Positions 36,756 through 50,867 of a stretch of 64,000 bases of DNA are shown in pieces. Below the pieces are notes generated by a model. It was not told the origin of the DNA. It worked only from the letters and a program-made list of their open reading frames with translations, and made no database searches. Source of the stretch: Larimichthys crocea (Eukaryota; Chordata; Actinopteri; Sciaenidae); NCBI RefSeq assembly GCF_000972845.2, contig NC_040017.1, positions 25,009,606 to 25,073,605 of the forward strand, read 5' to 3'. Position 1 is the first letter of the stretch, and every line of letters begins with the position of its first letter. The translations under genes and the position numbers were made by a program.

Positions 36756-37115
36756 GTGTCTCGGTTTCCCACCAGTTTTGATAGTCCGCCACACCCTTGA
36801 TTAGTCTCACCTGCTCTCCATTAGTCAGCCCCCCTCGTGGATTGAAGACTGTTGTTTAGTCCTCCATGTGTTTTTTGGATCTTCGCTTTCTTTTCCTGGA
36901 CCTTGGCTGTTTATTTGGACTTTTGCTTCTTGCATGCTCTCTGTTGGATTTCTTTGCTTGTTTGGACGGCCTTCCCTGGTCTTGACCCTTGCTTGCCTCA
37001 CCATCTCGTAAGCCTTTTGTTCACTGCCGTCTTTGTTACGAAAGCATTTGGATTGCACAAGCTCTGCCTGTAGCGTCTGCATTTAGGCCAGAGCCTGAAA
37101 CTCTTCAAGGCAACT
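36756..37115 (+). mobile_element. Probable Gypsy-type LTR relic
   Basis: A stretch rich in TTGGAC and CTTGC words. In order it shows TTGATTAGTCTCACCTGCTC, CTTTTCCTGGACCTTGG, TTATTTGGACTTTTGCTTC, TTGGATTTCTTTGC, CTTGACCCTTGCTTGCC and GCGTCTGCATTTAGG. I recognise this arrangement from LTRs of fish Gypsy-like elements, which often end near a CTGCATTTGGG block. No flanking duplication or partner LTR was found, so boundaries are approximate. It could also be an unrelated repeat of similar style. Confidence 0.42.
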
Positions 37116-39005
37116 CTATTTGAAGCACAAAAATATTTTAATTGAAGTACTTTCTTTCTCTTTCTACGTTCCGGTCTCTTTTGATTTATGACAAGCAGCA
37201 ACCTTCGTGGCTGGGAAAAAAGCCCATGTGGAAGTACCAAAAACTGCTTGACCACTTGAGGCTGGCTATAGAACATTTTAACCTTCATAAGTCTCTATGT
37301 TAAAATGTCCAATTTCATTGCAGAAATAAACATTTTGGTCTAAACACCCCTTTCATGACAGCTGTAGGGGGTGACTTTTTATAGAACCCACCTGTTCAAA
37401 TTATATTGAGGCTTAAAATTATGTATAATTAACAGTTTAGCCACTTTGACTGACTTGTTTGGGCACCCAGGTGTCACTCAGCCCGCCTCAGCTCAACCGA
37501 CGAGCCTCGTCTTTGCCCAATTTTTAGGTTAGCTGGGAGGTGGAAGAGGCAGCAGACAGAGTCACGACATTTTGAGTTTCACAACAAAAGCAGAAACATA
37601 TGGGGTCACGGATACAAAGTCCATACTGTCTCTGGTTTGTGGACCATGTATCATGTGTCTCTTGGACACCCCTCTGCCTCTGCATCACTGATTGACCTGA
37701 ATCCACATGACCCCTCCATGTTGATATGTTTATGGATGTATATAACTGGTTGTCTTTTGTTTTCGTCTTCTGTTTTATATATCCTTTTTAAATGTTACTA
37801 GTTATGTCTTTCATTCAAAGTTTTTACCTCTTGAGTAACCACTCTACATGCATACAAATAAAGTTTATAAGGTTTCTCTCCTTTAGTTGAGCTCTGATTC
37901 ACCCTCACAATATGTTAATGTAAAGGTGGCTCGAGTGAACAAGCCCAGAGAAGAAGATGCATATTGTATATGGGCAGATTATGAGCCGTGATATGTTAAA
38001 TTAAAACTGGAACAAATCAAGTAGAAGTCTTTTTGGTGTTCCATTGAATATCAATTAAGGTAATTAACTGAGGTAAATTGCAATTTAGAATGTAATTGGT
38101 AGTGAGATGACATTTGAAGTTCAAACAGGACTGAAATGCAGTCACCTCTAACCATATGATAATGGCATTTCCCTAATCTTTAGCCTCGCTCTTGAATGGA
38201 TTGGATTTGACTGTCTAATTAGCTTAGACCAAACAACCTCTGGATCGGCAGTGAGAGTGTGACTGAAAAGAGTTGAAAAATAGAGAGATGTGTTGGCTGT
38301 GAGAGCTGGTAAACCGCATATACCCAGTGTATAAATCAACTGCATCAGATTTCAGACACTGGTGGGAGTGAGTTGAACTAGGGGAGAAGTCGGCACAGGG
38401 AGCGAATACATTTGGCTTAGAAATAGGAGCTGAAGGCTTTGTGCTCAGACACCAGGGGTAAGCTTTGTTCTGTTCCCCATCTGAAGAAGAATGTCTCTCC
38501 CCGTGCTCAAAACACAAAATTTAAGGCTAGAGAAAAGCGTTTATTGTCTGTTCTTCAAATATTAACGTGGTTACACTGGAATATAAACTGTTTGATATAA
38601 AACAGTGTTTCCTAACAAGACTGAGAAAAAATGTCCTTTCATAGTTTGATCCTTTGATTAACCTGCATAAGAAACATCATCTGTATTTGCTAGTACACAA
38701 TACCTGTTAGAGAGTATGAAACAACACAAAACAAGAACACACAATGTTCTTAGGAAGGTGACGAAATGTCATATTGAGCTCACTGAAGCTGAATGACCTG
38801 GCTTGAGTGCTGCAGCGGTGTGTAATCAAGTGCATCACCAAATCAACACCACGTAGCGCTGCTCTGACTGCAGGCGAAAAAGCTTCAGGAGTAAATGTGC
38901 GCGCGTCACACGGCTCTATTCTCTCCCCACTAATCACATTCATAGAGGTCTCACTTCATACGTAAGTGCCACATCACCAAGTGTTCATCATTTGATGCCC
39001 ACAGA
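37116..39005. other. Unannotated AT-rich DNA
   Basis: No gene, RNA or repeat family is recognised. Overlapping minus frames of 65-97 codons near 38.15-38.52 kb have no known domain. Confidence 0.4.
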
Positions 39006-39026
39006 ACACACACACACACACACACA
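39006..39026. repeat. (AC)n microsatellite
   Basis: An AC run of about 21 bases. Confidence 0.95.
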
Positions 39027-39097
39027 GGAAATAGTCTGGTACTTGTTACAGATTTTAAGTGAATTCACTGGAGTACTTGTGAAGCTATCCACCAATC

Positions 39098-39335
39098 AAA
39101 GGTCCAGTGTGTCAGATTTAGGGAGCTCTATTTACAGAATATGGCCAAAATTATATGTAATATGCAAAACTATCCTAAATTACTGTATAATCACCTGGAA
39201 ATAAAAACTGTTATTTTGCTTTCATATATAAAGACACTCGGCATGTTGAACTAAGCACTGGCATCACATGAGGCCTCTCATGTTTTTCTCCTGGAAAGGG
39301 TGAGGCGATGGGGTTGCAATCAGCAACAACACATA
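39098..39335 (-). mobile_element. Near-complete diverged MITE, same family as 9.26 kb
   Basis: Begins AAAGGTCCAGTGTGTCAGATTTAG and continues with a TATGTAATATGCAAAAC block and ATAATCACCTGGAAATAA. It later shows GGAAAGGGTGAGGCGATGGGG and TTGCAATCAGCAAC, the reverse complement of the left-end region of the complete copy. The far terminal inverted repeat is lost. Several blocks match the fragments at 15.7, 22.6, 31.6 and 54.2 kb. Confidence 0.7.
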
Positions 39336-39929
39336 CTGTTACAATCTACATCTTGGTATTTGAGTGAAGGAGTGATTGTTGCTGATAAATCGTCAATCAA
39401 CTGATTTATAATCATTTTAGTTCTAATTATACATCACATCGCAACTTGCCACAACGTGTAAGGTGAAAACAAAATGTACATGAATTAACTTTATGATGTA
39501 TTCACAGTGTTGTAGCTTGTTTAACTGTTTAACCGCTTGTCTTTCAGAGCTGCAGCACACTGAAAACCCAAAGCTGTAATTTCTGAACTTAGAACCTCTC
39601 CCAGGAGGAGACGTTTTCCATCGCCTGGTTTCTCAAAAACATCAGTGACCCCATTTTAAAACTTTCTGTTAGTGTTAAAACCACAAAGAGAAGCTGTTGC
39701 TGCTGCTGCTGCTGTCTGTCAGGTGGGGATGAAGATGTAGGATCTTCAGTTCAGGACCGACTGGCACTAAAAACATGGATTAAGCTGTTGCAGGGCTGTT
39801 CTGACTCATTGCTTATATAAATGTGTTTGTACACTGAGACACTCTGCCATTTATCTCTGGTGAATATTTTGGGTCAGTGATCCTGACTTTTTATCAAGCC
39901 ACACAGATCCCAGCAAGACTGTAGACTCT
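39336..39929. other. Unannotated DNA with a short CTG repeat
   Basis: A GCT/CTG run of five to six units lies near 39696-39713. Nothing else is recognised. Confidence 0.4.
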
Positions 39930-39970
39930 TGGACACATGGGATCATTAAAGTCCATCTTATCTTAATTTA
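39930..39970 (+). mobile_element. Retroposon 3'-tail fragment
   Basis: Reads GGGATCATTAAAGTCCATCTTATCTTAA, a diverged sense copy of the GATCAATAAAGT..TATC tail seen at 19.2 and 27.8 kb. Confidence 0.42.
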
Positions 39971-42900
39971 TTTGTCATTTCTAAACATCACAACAACAGG
40001 TCAACAGGCAGAAGTTCCATAAAACCAGCAAAACATTTTTTAATTAAAGTTCCCATCCACTTTCCAGATATTTGGAGATGATTAGTCAATTAACTCTTAC
40101 CAGACATTTTCCAATCAGGGGCTATTAAGCTATTGTAGAATAGTGCAACAAGACCCTGTAATTAAAACAGCAGCAGTCAAACCTCAATCAGTGCGAAACA
40201 ATGTAGAACACATGATGGAAATTTGGCGTTTGTTTGTTTCATGTATTCATTTGAGGACGGTGACACACAGATCTGATGTTCTCCTCTGCTGCTGTTTCCC
40301 GTCTCTTCAGTGGAGCGGAGGCTTCAGTGGATGTTTGAGTCGCAGGCTTCAAGTACGTCATGATTTATTTACTCGCTTTTTGCTTTTAGGGATAAATCTT
40401 TCCTCCCTCAGCCAAGCACAAAAACCTTTTTTGGGTAATATTTTGTGTTTCCACTCGGCGCACAAAAATAGGCGGATGGAACGACATCAACACTAAGTAG
40501 TCTTACATCACCTAAAGCAGGTAAAGCAATAATGCCAATGCTATTCAACATAACTTAAAATTCTGTAAGAGCCTGAAACACACAGGGCTCACACACAGCA
40601 GCCTCGATTGTGTTTTGAAAACCCATTTTTTTGCGACATTTAAATTAGCACGCGTGTCTGAACAAATGTTCCATCAGCCGGTCCACCGTCATCTGGGATG
40701 ACTCAGCCTATATAAAGATCCTACACACAACAATTACAGTCTGAAATAGACCCATTAATCTCTGGCATGCTTCACTGCAAAAACAAAGACACAGAAGTCA
40801 CAGTGTGTGGATCAAATGGGGAAGTACATATATCTACATTTAGGCTTTTCTGAGAGTGAAGCAGACATCAGCTCGAAAATGGAGGAAGTTAAATGAGGCA
40901 GCAAATGATGCTGAGACCACTGATACTATCAAACCCTCGTCCTTGATTATATAGTCAGTATAACTTTAGATGTGTGAGGTGGCTCAAGGGAACAGAAATC
41001 ACTCTGCTGTCCTTGATTATTCATTAAACTCATGTAAAGTATTCTTAAGTGACTGCAAAGGCAGAAATCACACCTTTCTCTGGAAAGCCCTTGGTAGGTA
41101 GGTAGGCACTGTAAATGCTTGCTGACAGCAGGAGCAGGGCACAGAGAGGTTCAAACATATTCTTTTTCATACTCATCAAATCCAGCAGGCAATCAAAGGC
41201 AACTTGAGAGGGCAGTGTATAGTTTAATCCATTAATCAGAAAGTCTCTGAGATTGAACTGCTATTTAAGGCATCCTTGAATGTTGTTTATTTCCCCAGTG
41301 CTTCAAAGTCTTTGGGCCTCAAGGAGAATTCACCAAAAACTAGATTGCATTTTATACGTCAGATCATTTTGATGTTTGTTTTTCATCTGAAAACTATTGT
41401 GTAGTGTAGTGTACATAAGTGTACTGCAGGGATTTTTCAAGGAGTTTGGGATTCAAGACAAACAGACAAAACATCTAACAGTAGTCCCAATGCACAGTTC
41501 CCAAAAGCAAGAGTCCACTCCAGAGATTACACAGCCGAACACACGGTATTTCTTTGGGCCTTAAAAAAATAAAGCAACCGACTGCTGAAATTAAATTGTT
41601 GTCAATTAATCAATAAAAATCTGCTGCTCATCTCTTTTAATATCAAATAAACTGCATACATTCAGGTTTTGGAAGTCATTTCAAGACACGTCTTGGATCC
41701 TCGACCCACATATGTGCAGCCTTTTGCATTAAAAACACCCCCATTCAGATCTTCATATTTTGTCTATCATAAGTTATCATGCAGGTCATTTTTACTTGGC
41801 TAAAGAAGGGTGTATTCCTTGCCTGCAGAGCAAGATTCGCCTCCACATGAAAAGCCACAAGCCAAGAAGTTTTCACCACACAGCCTGATTCTGAATCATC
41901 TTGGCTGGCCGAGGTTCGGTCATCTCACACTGTGCTGAGTGCTGGGATGTATCAGCATTTCTTTGAGCTGTTTTTTACAGTGATAAATCTTTTCATTGCT
42001 TTCTCTCGTTATTTCTGACAGGGGTACATCGAGAAAACAAGTGTTGCTGAGCTGTCATGTCACCAGACATGTAACTGCATATTTAGGAGGGTTATGAAGC
42101 AATTTTTCAGACTTTTACTCTAAAATTTTAAGCATCAAAATGCAGTTAATTTAAATGTTTCATTGCTTTTCTCTTGTTGTTGTGCAATGTGCAGTAAAAC
42201 CATTATTCTGATGGAATTATCAATAATGAAAATCAACATTTTTATACTTGACTTCAGACAGAAACATAAATATTAGGAATGAGTGAAGAAATATGTCTTC
42301 ACTTATCACTGTAAAGCGTTTACTGCAGTCAGGATGGTCCACCCCAGAGCTTTAGAGCAAAATAAGCCACTCGGATCCTCTGTGCTGTGGTTATATAGCC
42401 TGTCTATGAGATGAATGATGGGGATTATTCATGGTCCCTTGGAGATGGTCTGAACTGATGACTATTAAGGTGGGACTCATTGACCTCCTTTTGACTGGCA
42501 GTGACACCGGAGACCGCCTTGTGTGGGCCAAGGGTCAAATTGGATCAGTGTGAGGTCAGTGCTGACACAGAGTCCTGGACAGGTCCTCTGAGTAATTAGG
42601 TGAGGGAGGAAGCTGGCTGCCTCAGACCGTTAGCTTCCATCGCTGAATGCCACCGGATTTCAACTTTCACTATCTGTCTGCCTTCCAGGGGAAATAAGTG
42701 AGATTTTTACCGCTCCACGGCACAAAATGGCCATAATATATCTGGAAGGAGTTGATAGAGTTGTTGATAAATACCAATGACTCCATGATTACTTCACAGG
42801 GTTTGACCTTTCTTGCTGTTGAAAACTCTCTAGACCTCTGTCTGTTTGGCGAGAAAAACGTCTTTCCCATGGGCATTTCATGATGCTCCCAGTCCTCCAC

Positions 42901-43454
42901 CTGCACCCATAACCACATCTCCAACCGCAGCTGCAATGTGTTCAACTCCTCCCGCTGAAGACGGTGCTGCACAATCACTCAGTGCATTCACATGCTCAAA
43001 AATAGCTTCATTAATATTCCCATACGTGACAGATTAATGCACTTGTTTTGCAGAAACCCAGAAACCTGCGTTTGCCTGAGCTGATTAATAATCAAGTAAA
43101 TGTCTGAGCAGGAGCTGATGGGCCTGTAAATAGCAACATTAGGGTGTATGGTGTTGATGAGTTTACAGAGCACTTTAATACAAGGACCCTTACTTGCAGT
43201 GTAAGCTGTAACATAAAAGAACAAATGCTTTCCTTGCTGATTTTTTTGTCAACACATGACTTTGCATCTGGGTTACCTTTGCGGTGTGCAGACATTTATC
43301 ACAGAGATTTATCTTTTAGGCTGATCGAGCTCCTCAAGCCCGATAGGAAAGTATCTAGTATATGTGTAGTGCAACCGGCTTCACCTTGCAGAACATGTGA
43401 CTTTAAAGTCATAGAGGCATGTCTCCATGACTTCTAATCAGCTGAACCCTCACT
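39971..43454. other. Unannotated AT-rich DNA
   Basis: No gene is recognised. GTAG units (three) lie near 41096-41107. The frames at 40143-40496 (+) and 42978-42670 (-) have about 100 codons each, no known domain and no supporting signals. Confidence 0.4.
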
Positions 43455-43625
43455 TTGGTCCTGAATGAATTATCTAAACTAATACAGGATTGTCCACCAC
43501 GAGGGTGATGTGACAATATTGGGTAGATTACCATGAAATTTGGTTCATGCATTCATGTTACCACTTTGGTGATGGCCTGTGTTTTCATATAGCGCCACCA
43601 TCAGGTCAAAATCCCATTTGTCGAA
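43455..43625. repeat. Teleost interspersed repeat fragment
   Basis: Contains GATTACCATGAAATTTGGTTCA, then CATTCATGTTACC, then CTTTGGTGATGGCCTGTG, then ATAGCGCCACCATCAGGTCAAAAT. I know this order from an abundant unclassified repeat in percomorph fish. Compared with that pattern a short piece is missing after the CATTCATGTT block. Orientation and class are not known. Confidence 0.55.
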
Positions 43626-46119
43626 CGCATACCTGCGTAACTAATCACATTCCCATCAGCCTCAGCTGTGCTTTGTGCTTTAGTGCCAATTAACAAATGT
43701 TATCATGCTTCCAGTAACCTGACACGTCGATGGTTTGTTGCACAGAGTTTATCTGAGAAGTCGTTTTCGGAAACTGTTTGAAAAAGTCAAATTGGCAAAT
43801 GTGATTGGATAAAACCTGCCTATTACTGTCTATCACAGGCAAACCAATCAGATCAACAAACCACAAGGAGCCAGCTGGTAGACGAGTGAAAACACATTTT
43901 CATTTGAGTCATTGAAGCCTTCAGTGCCGTTCTTTGTTCTTCTTCTTTTAATGAAGAGATTCACTCTCCACTTCACATACAACTGAAAAACTGATGCTAA
44001 TAATTCTGTGTCACACCTAAACCGCGCCTGTAGCTGCCAGTAACTGCCTCATACTGTGGTTCGAACACAAGGACATAGCTTGAGATCTGGTGCGATGAAT
44101 ATTGACATATTGATTTTGGGATCTCATTAATCCAGATGCCTCGCAAAGTTATGCTCCCAGACTGCCATTATTAAAGTAGAAGAAAAGGCAGCCAGAAGCT
44201 TGTATAGATGAAGGTTGAGTCGATCAATGCCACAATTTAATTCTGGCTGCATGATACAAATCTAATGGATTATGTAATCTTTCTTTACTTTCAGTAGAAA
44301 CTAGCAGCCTACAGGTATATGAATACTTTTTTTGGAGTGCGGTAAGCAAATACTGTTCGGATCAGTTTATGCTGTATCATGTTATTGGATCTTAGGTTAG
44401 TGCTTTAGACGAGTTCTTGCTTGTTATCTTTCTGACCCCCTAAACTGAGCAGCATTAGTCATTAAATGATGATACTGCACATTCTGGGCGAAAGATGTTC
44501 TGAAGAAGGAGTGATGGAGTCATTAGTATGCAGAGACCTCAGAGCAGGGCGGATAATAATCAGCTGTATCTCAGCGTTCAACATTCTGCTGAGCCTTTAT
44601 GGGATGCTCTGATATGCTTAAAGGAGCTCATCCAAAATTTCAACACCTCAGCAATGCCATGTGTGCAGGGCGCTCCTAAGAGGCCTCCAGTCTAGATATC
44701 GCTGAAATTTATCAGACATGCTGTGATGTCTGCTTCACCTGTGTGGGCTGGCCGGGGGGTGGAAAGTTAGCAGCTTTTGCTCAAGTAATGTTTTAATTAT
44801 GTTTACTAGAGGGGATTTTATATTTTTACTCTCCAGCTTGTTATTTATAAGTCCTCACATCCGAGCTACCGAGCACCGGCTTTCATTACTTTTTTTTTTT
44901 TTTTTTTACTTTTGAGAAATGTAATTAGTCGAGCGAAAAAGGAAATTAGGTCGAGAAATTGTGCATATTTTGTACTTTGAGTCAGCACGGTGAGGTCAAG
45001 CGGAGGGCTTCAAAAGATGCAGATGAAGTTCTCTTTTGTTTTTTAATATAAACATAAGGACGTCATTGAGAATACTTTTTAGTCCTCTGTTTCTGAGCGT
45101 GCCCTTCTGCTGCACAGAGAGAAAGTTGCTGACATTCTGAATGTTCTTTTTTTCTTTTTTTACTGAAATTTTATGGACCAGGGGAAAATTCATCTTTTCA
45201 ACAAACCATAAGAGCATAACAGCGTCCCCGAGCCTGACAGACAATCTCTGTCTTGCTCAAGGACACTCCAGCAGAGCAGATGCTGTCACAGGTGACTCTC
45301 TCTCTGCGTCCCCTAATGCCCTGAAGGAGTTCACAGAGTGAATTTCTCACATTAATCTCTCATCGGCGAGCATTATTACATAGATTCGATTAGATATTCA
45401 AATGAGAGAAACGAGCAGTCACAACAAAAGTCATAAATAATAAGAATTATTCACTAAATGTTCAGTTCAGCAGAGTCATATCTTATAACAGGCCCTAGAC
45501 CTACAGCAGATATGTCAGCAGCCGGCATCTTCAGGCATCTTCAGTCCAATATGAAACTTTTTTGTGATGTGACGTACCAGTAATTTTTCATTGTTAAAAT
45601 TGACAAACAAGTACTGTATCACTAATATAATATTTTACTTAATTGAGTTAAATCTGTAAATTGAGGATAGAAATGGACCCAACTATCAAAAACAAAGAAT
45701 TTAAAAAGAAACAATGAAAACGAGAAAGATTATTAAACAACAATGAACTAGCCTTCATAATTTAATGAAGGTTTTAATGATGAAACCAGATATATTAATT
45801 ATGATCATGTTTAATAGATCAACAAAACGACCCTGAAGAAATGTTTCACACCTGCATTTGAAATAACAAAGTTCAGTGTTTGTGCAGAAGATCCGCTCAG
45901 TCCACACAGCAGGTTTATATGTGTGTATCAAAGGCATATGGGCATGTATCAATACTTATTTGTCAAATGATGAACCTACAGAATCATGACCTGAATATCT
46001 GCGGCTCCCCTCGGCTTCATGGAGCTTTACAGTGAATTTCAGCTCATTGTTTTGCTGTCCACGGCACAACCTGACTGCTCTGAGTCACTCTCAGTGGTCT
46101 ATAGTATCATTTCTGGTCT
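43626..46119. other. Unannotated AT-rich DNA
   Basis: A T-run of about 18 bases (44890-44907) and a tandem GGCATCTTCA doublet near 45524-45543 are present. No gene is recognised. Confidence 0.4.
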
Positions 46120-46320
46120 CAGCAGGCAGCTATTTACTGAGAAAAATCTCTAAAAAACCCCACTATACCCAACCTGCTCAGCACCAAACAGCAGACAGAC
46201 ACAGTTAGCTGGCGGATGTAGTCGAGCATTAAGCAGCTAAAAAGATATTTCCCTCAGGATGTGGTAGAGACCAAAAACAGAGTTTGGACTGATTGTCAAT
46301 CATCTCATTTGGCTGAGGTG
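46120..46320. repeat. Teleost interspersed repeat fragment
   Basis: Contains AAAAACCCCACTATACCC, then CTGCTCAGCACCAAACAGCAGAC, then GATATTTCCCTCAGGA, then GGTAGAGACCAAAAACAGAG. The block order matches a repeat common in percomorph genomes that I know without a firm classification, probably a non-autonomous DNA element. No terminal repeats were delimited. Confidence 0.5.
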
Positions 46321-49241
46321 AAGAAAAATTGCCACCAACGGCGGAGAGTCCCATTCATGTTGACATTCTGTAAATTACATGTATACACTCAGTGGAAGTG
46401 ATAAAGCCGCTCACGCTGAGGCTACGAGTTACAATTGGCTGCATTTGCACTTCTGCATGTCAAATCTTGGCTCGCCTTGCCTTTCTTTTAGTTACCTGAG
46501 GCTTAGTAGGATGGGAATGAATCTCCATGGAGCTACCCTATTTAAGTCAGGGATTCACATAAGCTAATGGCTGTGTTGAGTGCCAAGGCGAAACTGGAAA
46601 TGGAAACCAGCAGAAACGTCTTAACTTCCTCGTGTGAAACGAGGAGAGTGTGATATAGTATACTGCAGCTATACCGTGTATCATTTCTTTCCAGGTAAAG
46701 AGAAACCCCAAGTCTCAGAAGACGAATTGAATAAAAAAAAAAGTGCAGTAATTAGCAGGAGCAGATATACTGCAGGCTTTGCTGTTATATCCAATTTGCG
46801 CAGAGAATAATTGTGGATTTTCCTTATCAACGTGAGTGGACGTGGAAGTCTTCATTGGGTTTTAACAATCAGTCTGGGTTTGTGAAATCCAATTTATTTC
46901 TGTAATAAATGGTTTGATAAAGTCATCCACGAAAAAACAACAAAGTCTCTGTCCATGTGAATGGTATTTTCTCAACAGCTGAGCCACAGTCACCAAGTGC
47001 TACTGAATATCTATTAAGATGTTTTTTTTTTGTTGTTGATAAAACTGAAACTGGAAGACCTTGAAATAAAAGCAACCATGATCAATAGGACAACAGCGTA
47101 GAAGCGAGTCTTCATCGTGATCACATCCAGCCGCTCTTATTCCATCTAAAGGCCACACGCAGGTTAAATTATGGTTTCAGTCAAAAACAATTCAGGACAC
47201 ACTCAAGGATTTGTGCAGATTTGAATTGGCTTTATTTTACATGCACATATGTGATAAAATAACCAACATGTTGCTAAAGACGTAGGTCTTCATCATGGTT
47301 AATGTCAGAAGTGACTTACACACTAATGATCAGAGTGGGAGGATGGTTCTCTATCGATGTGCAAGGTTATTGGTCAAAGACAAGGAAGTGAGACATCAAT
47401 CAATAGAAAGGAAAAGGAGGGATAAATTCCTCACCTTGTCCACATTGAAGAAATCTCACTATGATTATGTCATCAAAATGTTTGAAAGAATCTTTTTATT
47501 TTTATTAACTGTAACGGTTTGCCTCTTCTTCAGCTCATTCAAAGTGGCGTGTTATTGCACTGATGATGTCAATGAGGAGGAGACGTGTCGGCAAACTTTA
47601 GTCTCTTAGCCTTTTTTTTTTTTTTTAACGACTGTCAAACTGTATTGATGCATATTTAAAAATGGCAACTAGGGCAGAGAGAAGGCAAGATAATTCAGGC
47701 TACACATTAAAATTCTGGTCCCAGTGAAGGTCGAATAAAAGTCTTGATTTTTTTGGAGAATTTGGCTCTTCACATTCACACCATGAAGTTTCTTATTTAT
47801 TTATTTATTTTTTTACTTTTTCTCCTCTCTACAATCTCAGCCTCGAAAACATTTCTACATTGAACCTTGACGACATGACACAAATTGTGCCTCATTATTT
47901 ATACCGAGGGCTATTGAAGTATTATATTTTTATTATGGTGTCAAGGAAATCCTGATTATTAGTGGCACTGCAGAACTCTAACAGCTGTCATTGCCTTCAA
48001 AATGTCAAGCGTCTACACATACACTGTAACATATTATGTGTCTTTTACTAAGTTGAAAACAGACATCTTTTTATCCCATCACTTCCACCCAGAGTCAGCC
48101 GACTGGTAAATATGCCACTTAAATTCATTAGACATTGGCTCATAAAGAGAGTAATTATTTGGAGTCCTGTGCCTTCATCCGGTTAGCGTAAGAGTCAATT
48201 AGGGTGAACAACTGAATGTTAACTGGCTCATTAGATGGTGGGAAACAAAGCAAATGTCACATTTCCATAGGAGTCCTGGCGCTTTGCATAGCGGAGAGTT
48301 AGCAGGCCAGCCGAAAGTAGTTAAGACAGTTCATACAGGGAATTTAATAACTTGTGTTCAACATCAGCTACTGACATTTGTTTCCAAACCGAGAGCTCAC
48401 ACAATATTGAAACTATTTGTTTGCTGCATTGGAATGGAGGTGACTGGAGTTTCACACAGTCCTTTTATTTATTTTCTAGTGAAAGTTATATTTAAGAATT
48501 CGATAGAGCTGTAGCTCGGTTAGGATATTTTAACGATTTTTTGGCATCACGTTTCTTCAGAGGTCAGTAGAAGAGCACAAGAAAAGAATCATGCAGCCAT
48601 TATTATTATTCACGTCGCCTCATGTAAACCATAACCATGAACTGCACCTATCATGATGAAATTAATAATCCCATCCCGCCTGACATCACTGTGGTGCTCA
48701 CGTCAAGCGTAAACTCAACAATTTGTAATTATCTGCAGTCAAAGCTAAATGAATCGGCGTCTTTGCAAACATATCACACATTTCTGATGTTTAAACAATA
48801 GATATATTTGATTTTATAAATGCACAGAATAACTGCTGCATGATGACTTCCATAACTCGGCAATGCACGGGCAGCAGTGTCTCCACTATTCCTCATTGTT
48901 ACCCACAACGTGCTTTTAACTTGACTGACACTCTGAATGGGCTCTACTGCTGTCTTCAGAAGTCACAAATAAAAAAACTTTTGAACAGTACTTTTCCCAT
49001 TTTGTTATTATGTAGGTAAATATAAGATTCTGTGCTTTTGTAATTCCATCATTATTCCTGTTCAGAAGGCTTCAGAAGGCATTTAGCAATGTTGCTGCTC
49101 GGTGCAAGGTGAGGTACTCTTACAGAATGATCCTCAAGGCTCTTTGAAATATCAGTACCTTTTCTCCACCACCGATTTTCTGCCATTTGTGCTAAAAGCT
49201 GGCTTTTGAAGAGACCTATATGTTTACCTTGTGCAGACACA

Positions 49242-49258
49242 ACACACACACACACACA
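49242..49258. repeat. (AC)n microsatellite
   Basis: An AC run of about 17 bases. Confidence 0.93.
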
Positions 49259-50867
49259 TACATGCACGTCACCTGGAAAAAACAGATTCCACAGTGAAGT
49301 AGAGTCGGGCTTTTGAAATATCGTGTTCTCTTTGGTTGTTGAGAGAAAATGCACAGATGTATTATGAAAGATCGTCGTTTCAGAGCAACTGAACTCAATT
49401 TCATAATATTAGATTCAGTCTTAAGTTTACTGGGATTCAGCTCCAAAATAATAAATTCGATTCTGTGCTATTCATGCAATTATTCAAGTTGAAAAATTCA
49501 AAGCCAAATAGAAATGATTCAAATTCAGTTTTCTGGTGACGAATACTTCTGCCCCTCTCAGATTCTCAACAGCCTGTTCCAGAGACCGGAGGTGACCGTG
49601 GCTAAAAGCTGACTCCACGTGCGCTTTTGTTAAAATCCTCGGGACGATTGGGAGGCCAGGTGCAGGGGATCTCAGGGACGTCTAGGTGCATATTTCAAAA
49701 GAGTTTCTGGCAGAGAGAGAAAGAGAGACGGTGGCACAAGACCGCTGTGTGATGTAAAAACCGAAACTGAATGCAACGACTTTAAAAAGGTATAATATGA
49801 AAACCAACTAATGTCTTCTGCTCTGCTTTTAAAGCCGATTTTACTTTTACTTGAGGGGTCAAAGACTTGAAATAAGATGTCACCTCATTTATCAGCAAAT
49901 ATTTAAGGAATATAATCACTATTATATCAATTCCTATGTTAAAAGCCATGGGACACACACATTTACATCAGAATATTAAAGGTGCTGATGTGAAATGCAA
50001 AATCTGGGTCCTTTTTAATGAATGAATCAATTCATTGATGTTAAACCGCTGATCAAACAGGCTGCGGATTTCCAAAATTCTTGTTAGCATCCACAAAAAG
50101 TCCTGAAGCTGAAGATTACAGGCAGTTATTGAGCTTTGCAGTAATAGATCCACTAGGACCCAATAAATTCTGATCAGATTGGATCATTTTTATAACATTT
50201 ATAAATTCACAAGTTAAGAGAACGGTGGCGAAAACACTGTAGAATCTTGTTTACAACCTTTTGTCTGGATGAGTTTTGGTGGTTTGTGACTTGTCTCGAT
50301 TGTTAACTGCAGTGAGGATGGACACAGCTCAACAAATCACACACAGCCACATGAGGAGAGGGATGACAAAGAGCCTGACAGATGTAACAAGCAATAAGTA
50401 AGAACACAAGAAATAAGGAAAGTCGGTTCCTTTGTTGTCCAGAGTGGTAAAGGAAGTGATACTCCAGTGTGTGGACTGGCTGCAGCCACAGCTCTGATAT
50501 GAGACCAATAACCATCAACACAAAGCATCGTCCTAAAGAACAAATAAAAAAAGAAAAGGACACAACAACAAAAATAAATGATCTCCACATAAAGCACACA
50601 TGCATCTAGACTCAATCAGACGGAGCTGGTTTTCTTTTCACGAGTCAGAGAGGGCTGGAGAGAATGTGAGGTAAACGAAGGAGAAATATTATTCAATTTT
50701 TATTCTCATCCATCAGCGTATATCCCCATGACTCTAGTGAAAGTGTTTTCCTATTGGCAAATGTGGCAGCGCTTCGGTAATAAATCTTAAGCAAAAGCTG
50801 TGGCCCCCAACTCAGCTGACATGATTCTCAACAATTGGATTTCTCTCTCTGTGCATATGTTATGATG

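Noticed and set aside
44058..44068. tRNA B-box-like word GGTTCGAAC
   Set aside because: No A box at the right distance and no cloverleaf arms around it.
47180..47610. Penelope-like or LINE end suggested by GAGACGTGTCGGCAAAC near 47580
   Set aside because: The motif is short and no reverse transcriptase or GIY-YIG block is visible nearby.
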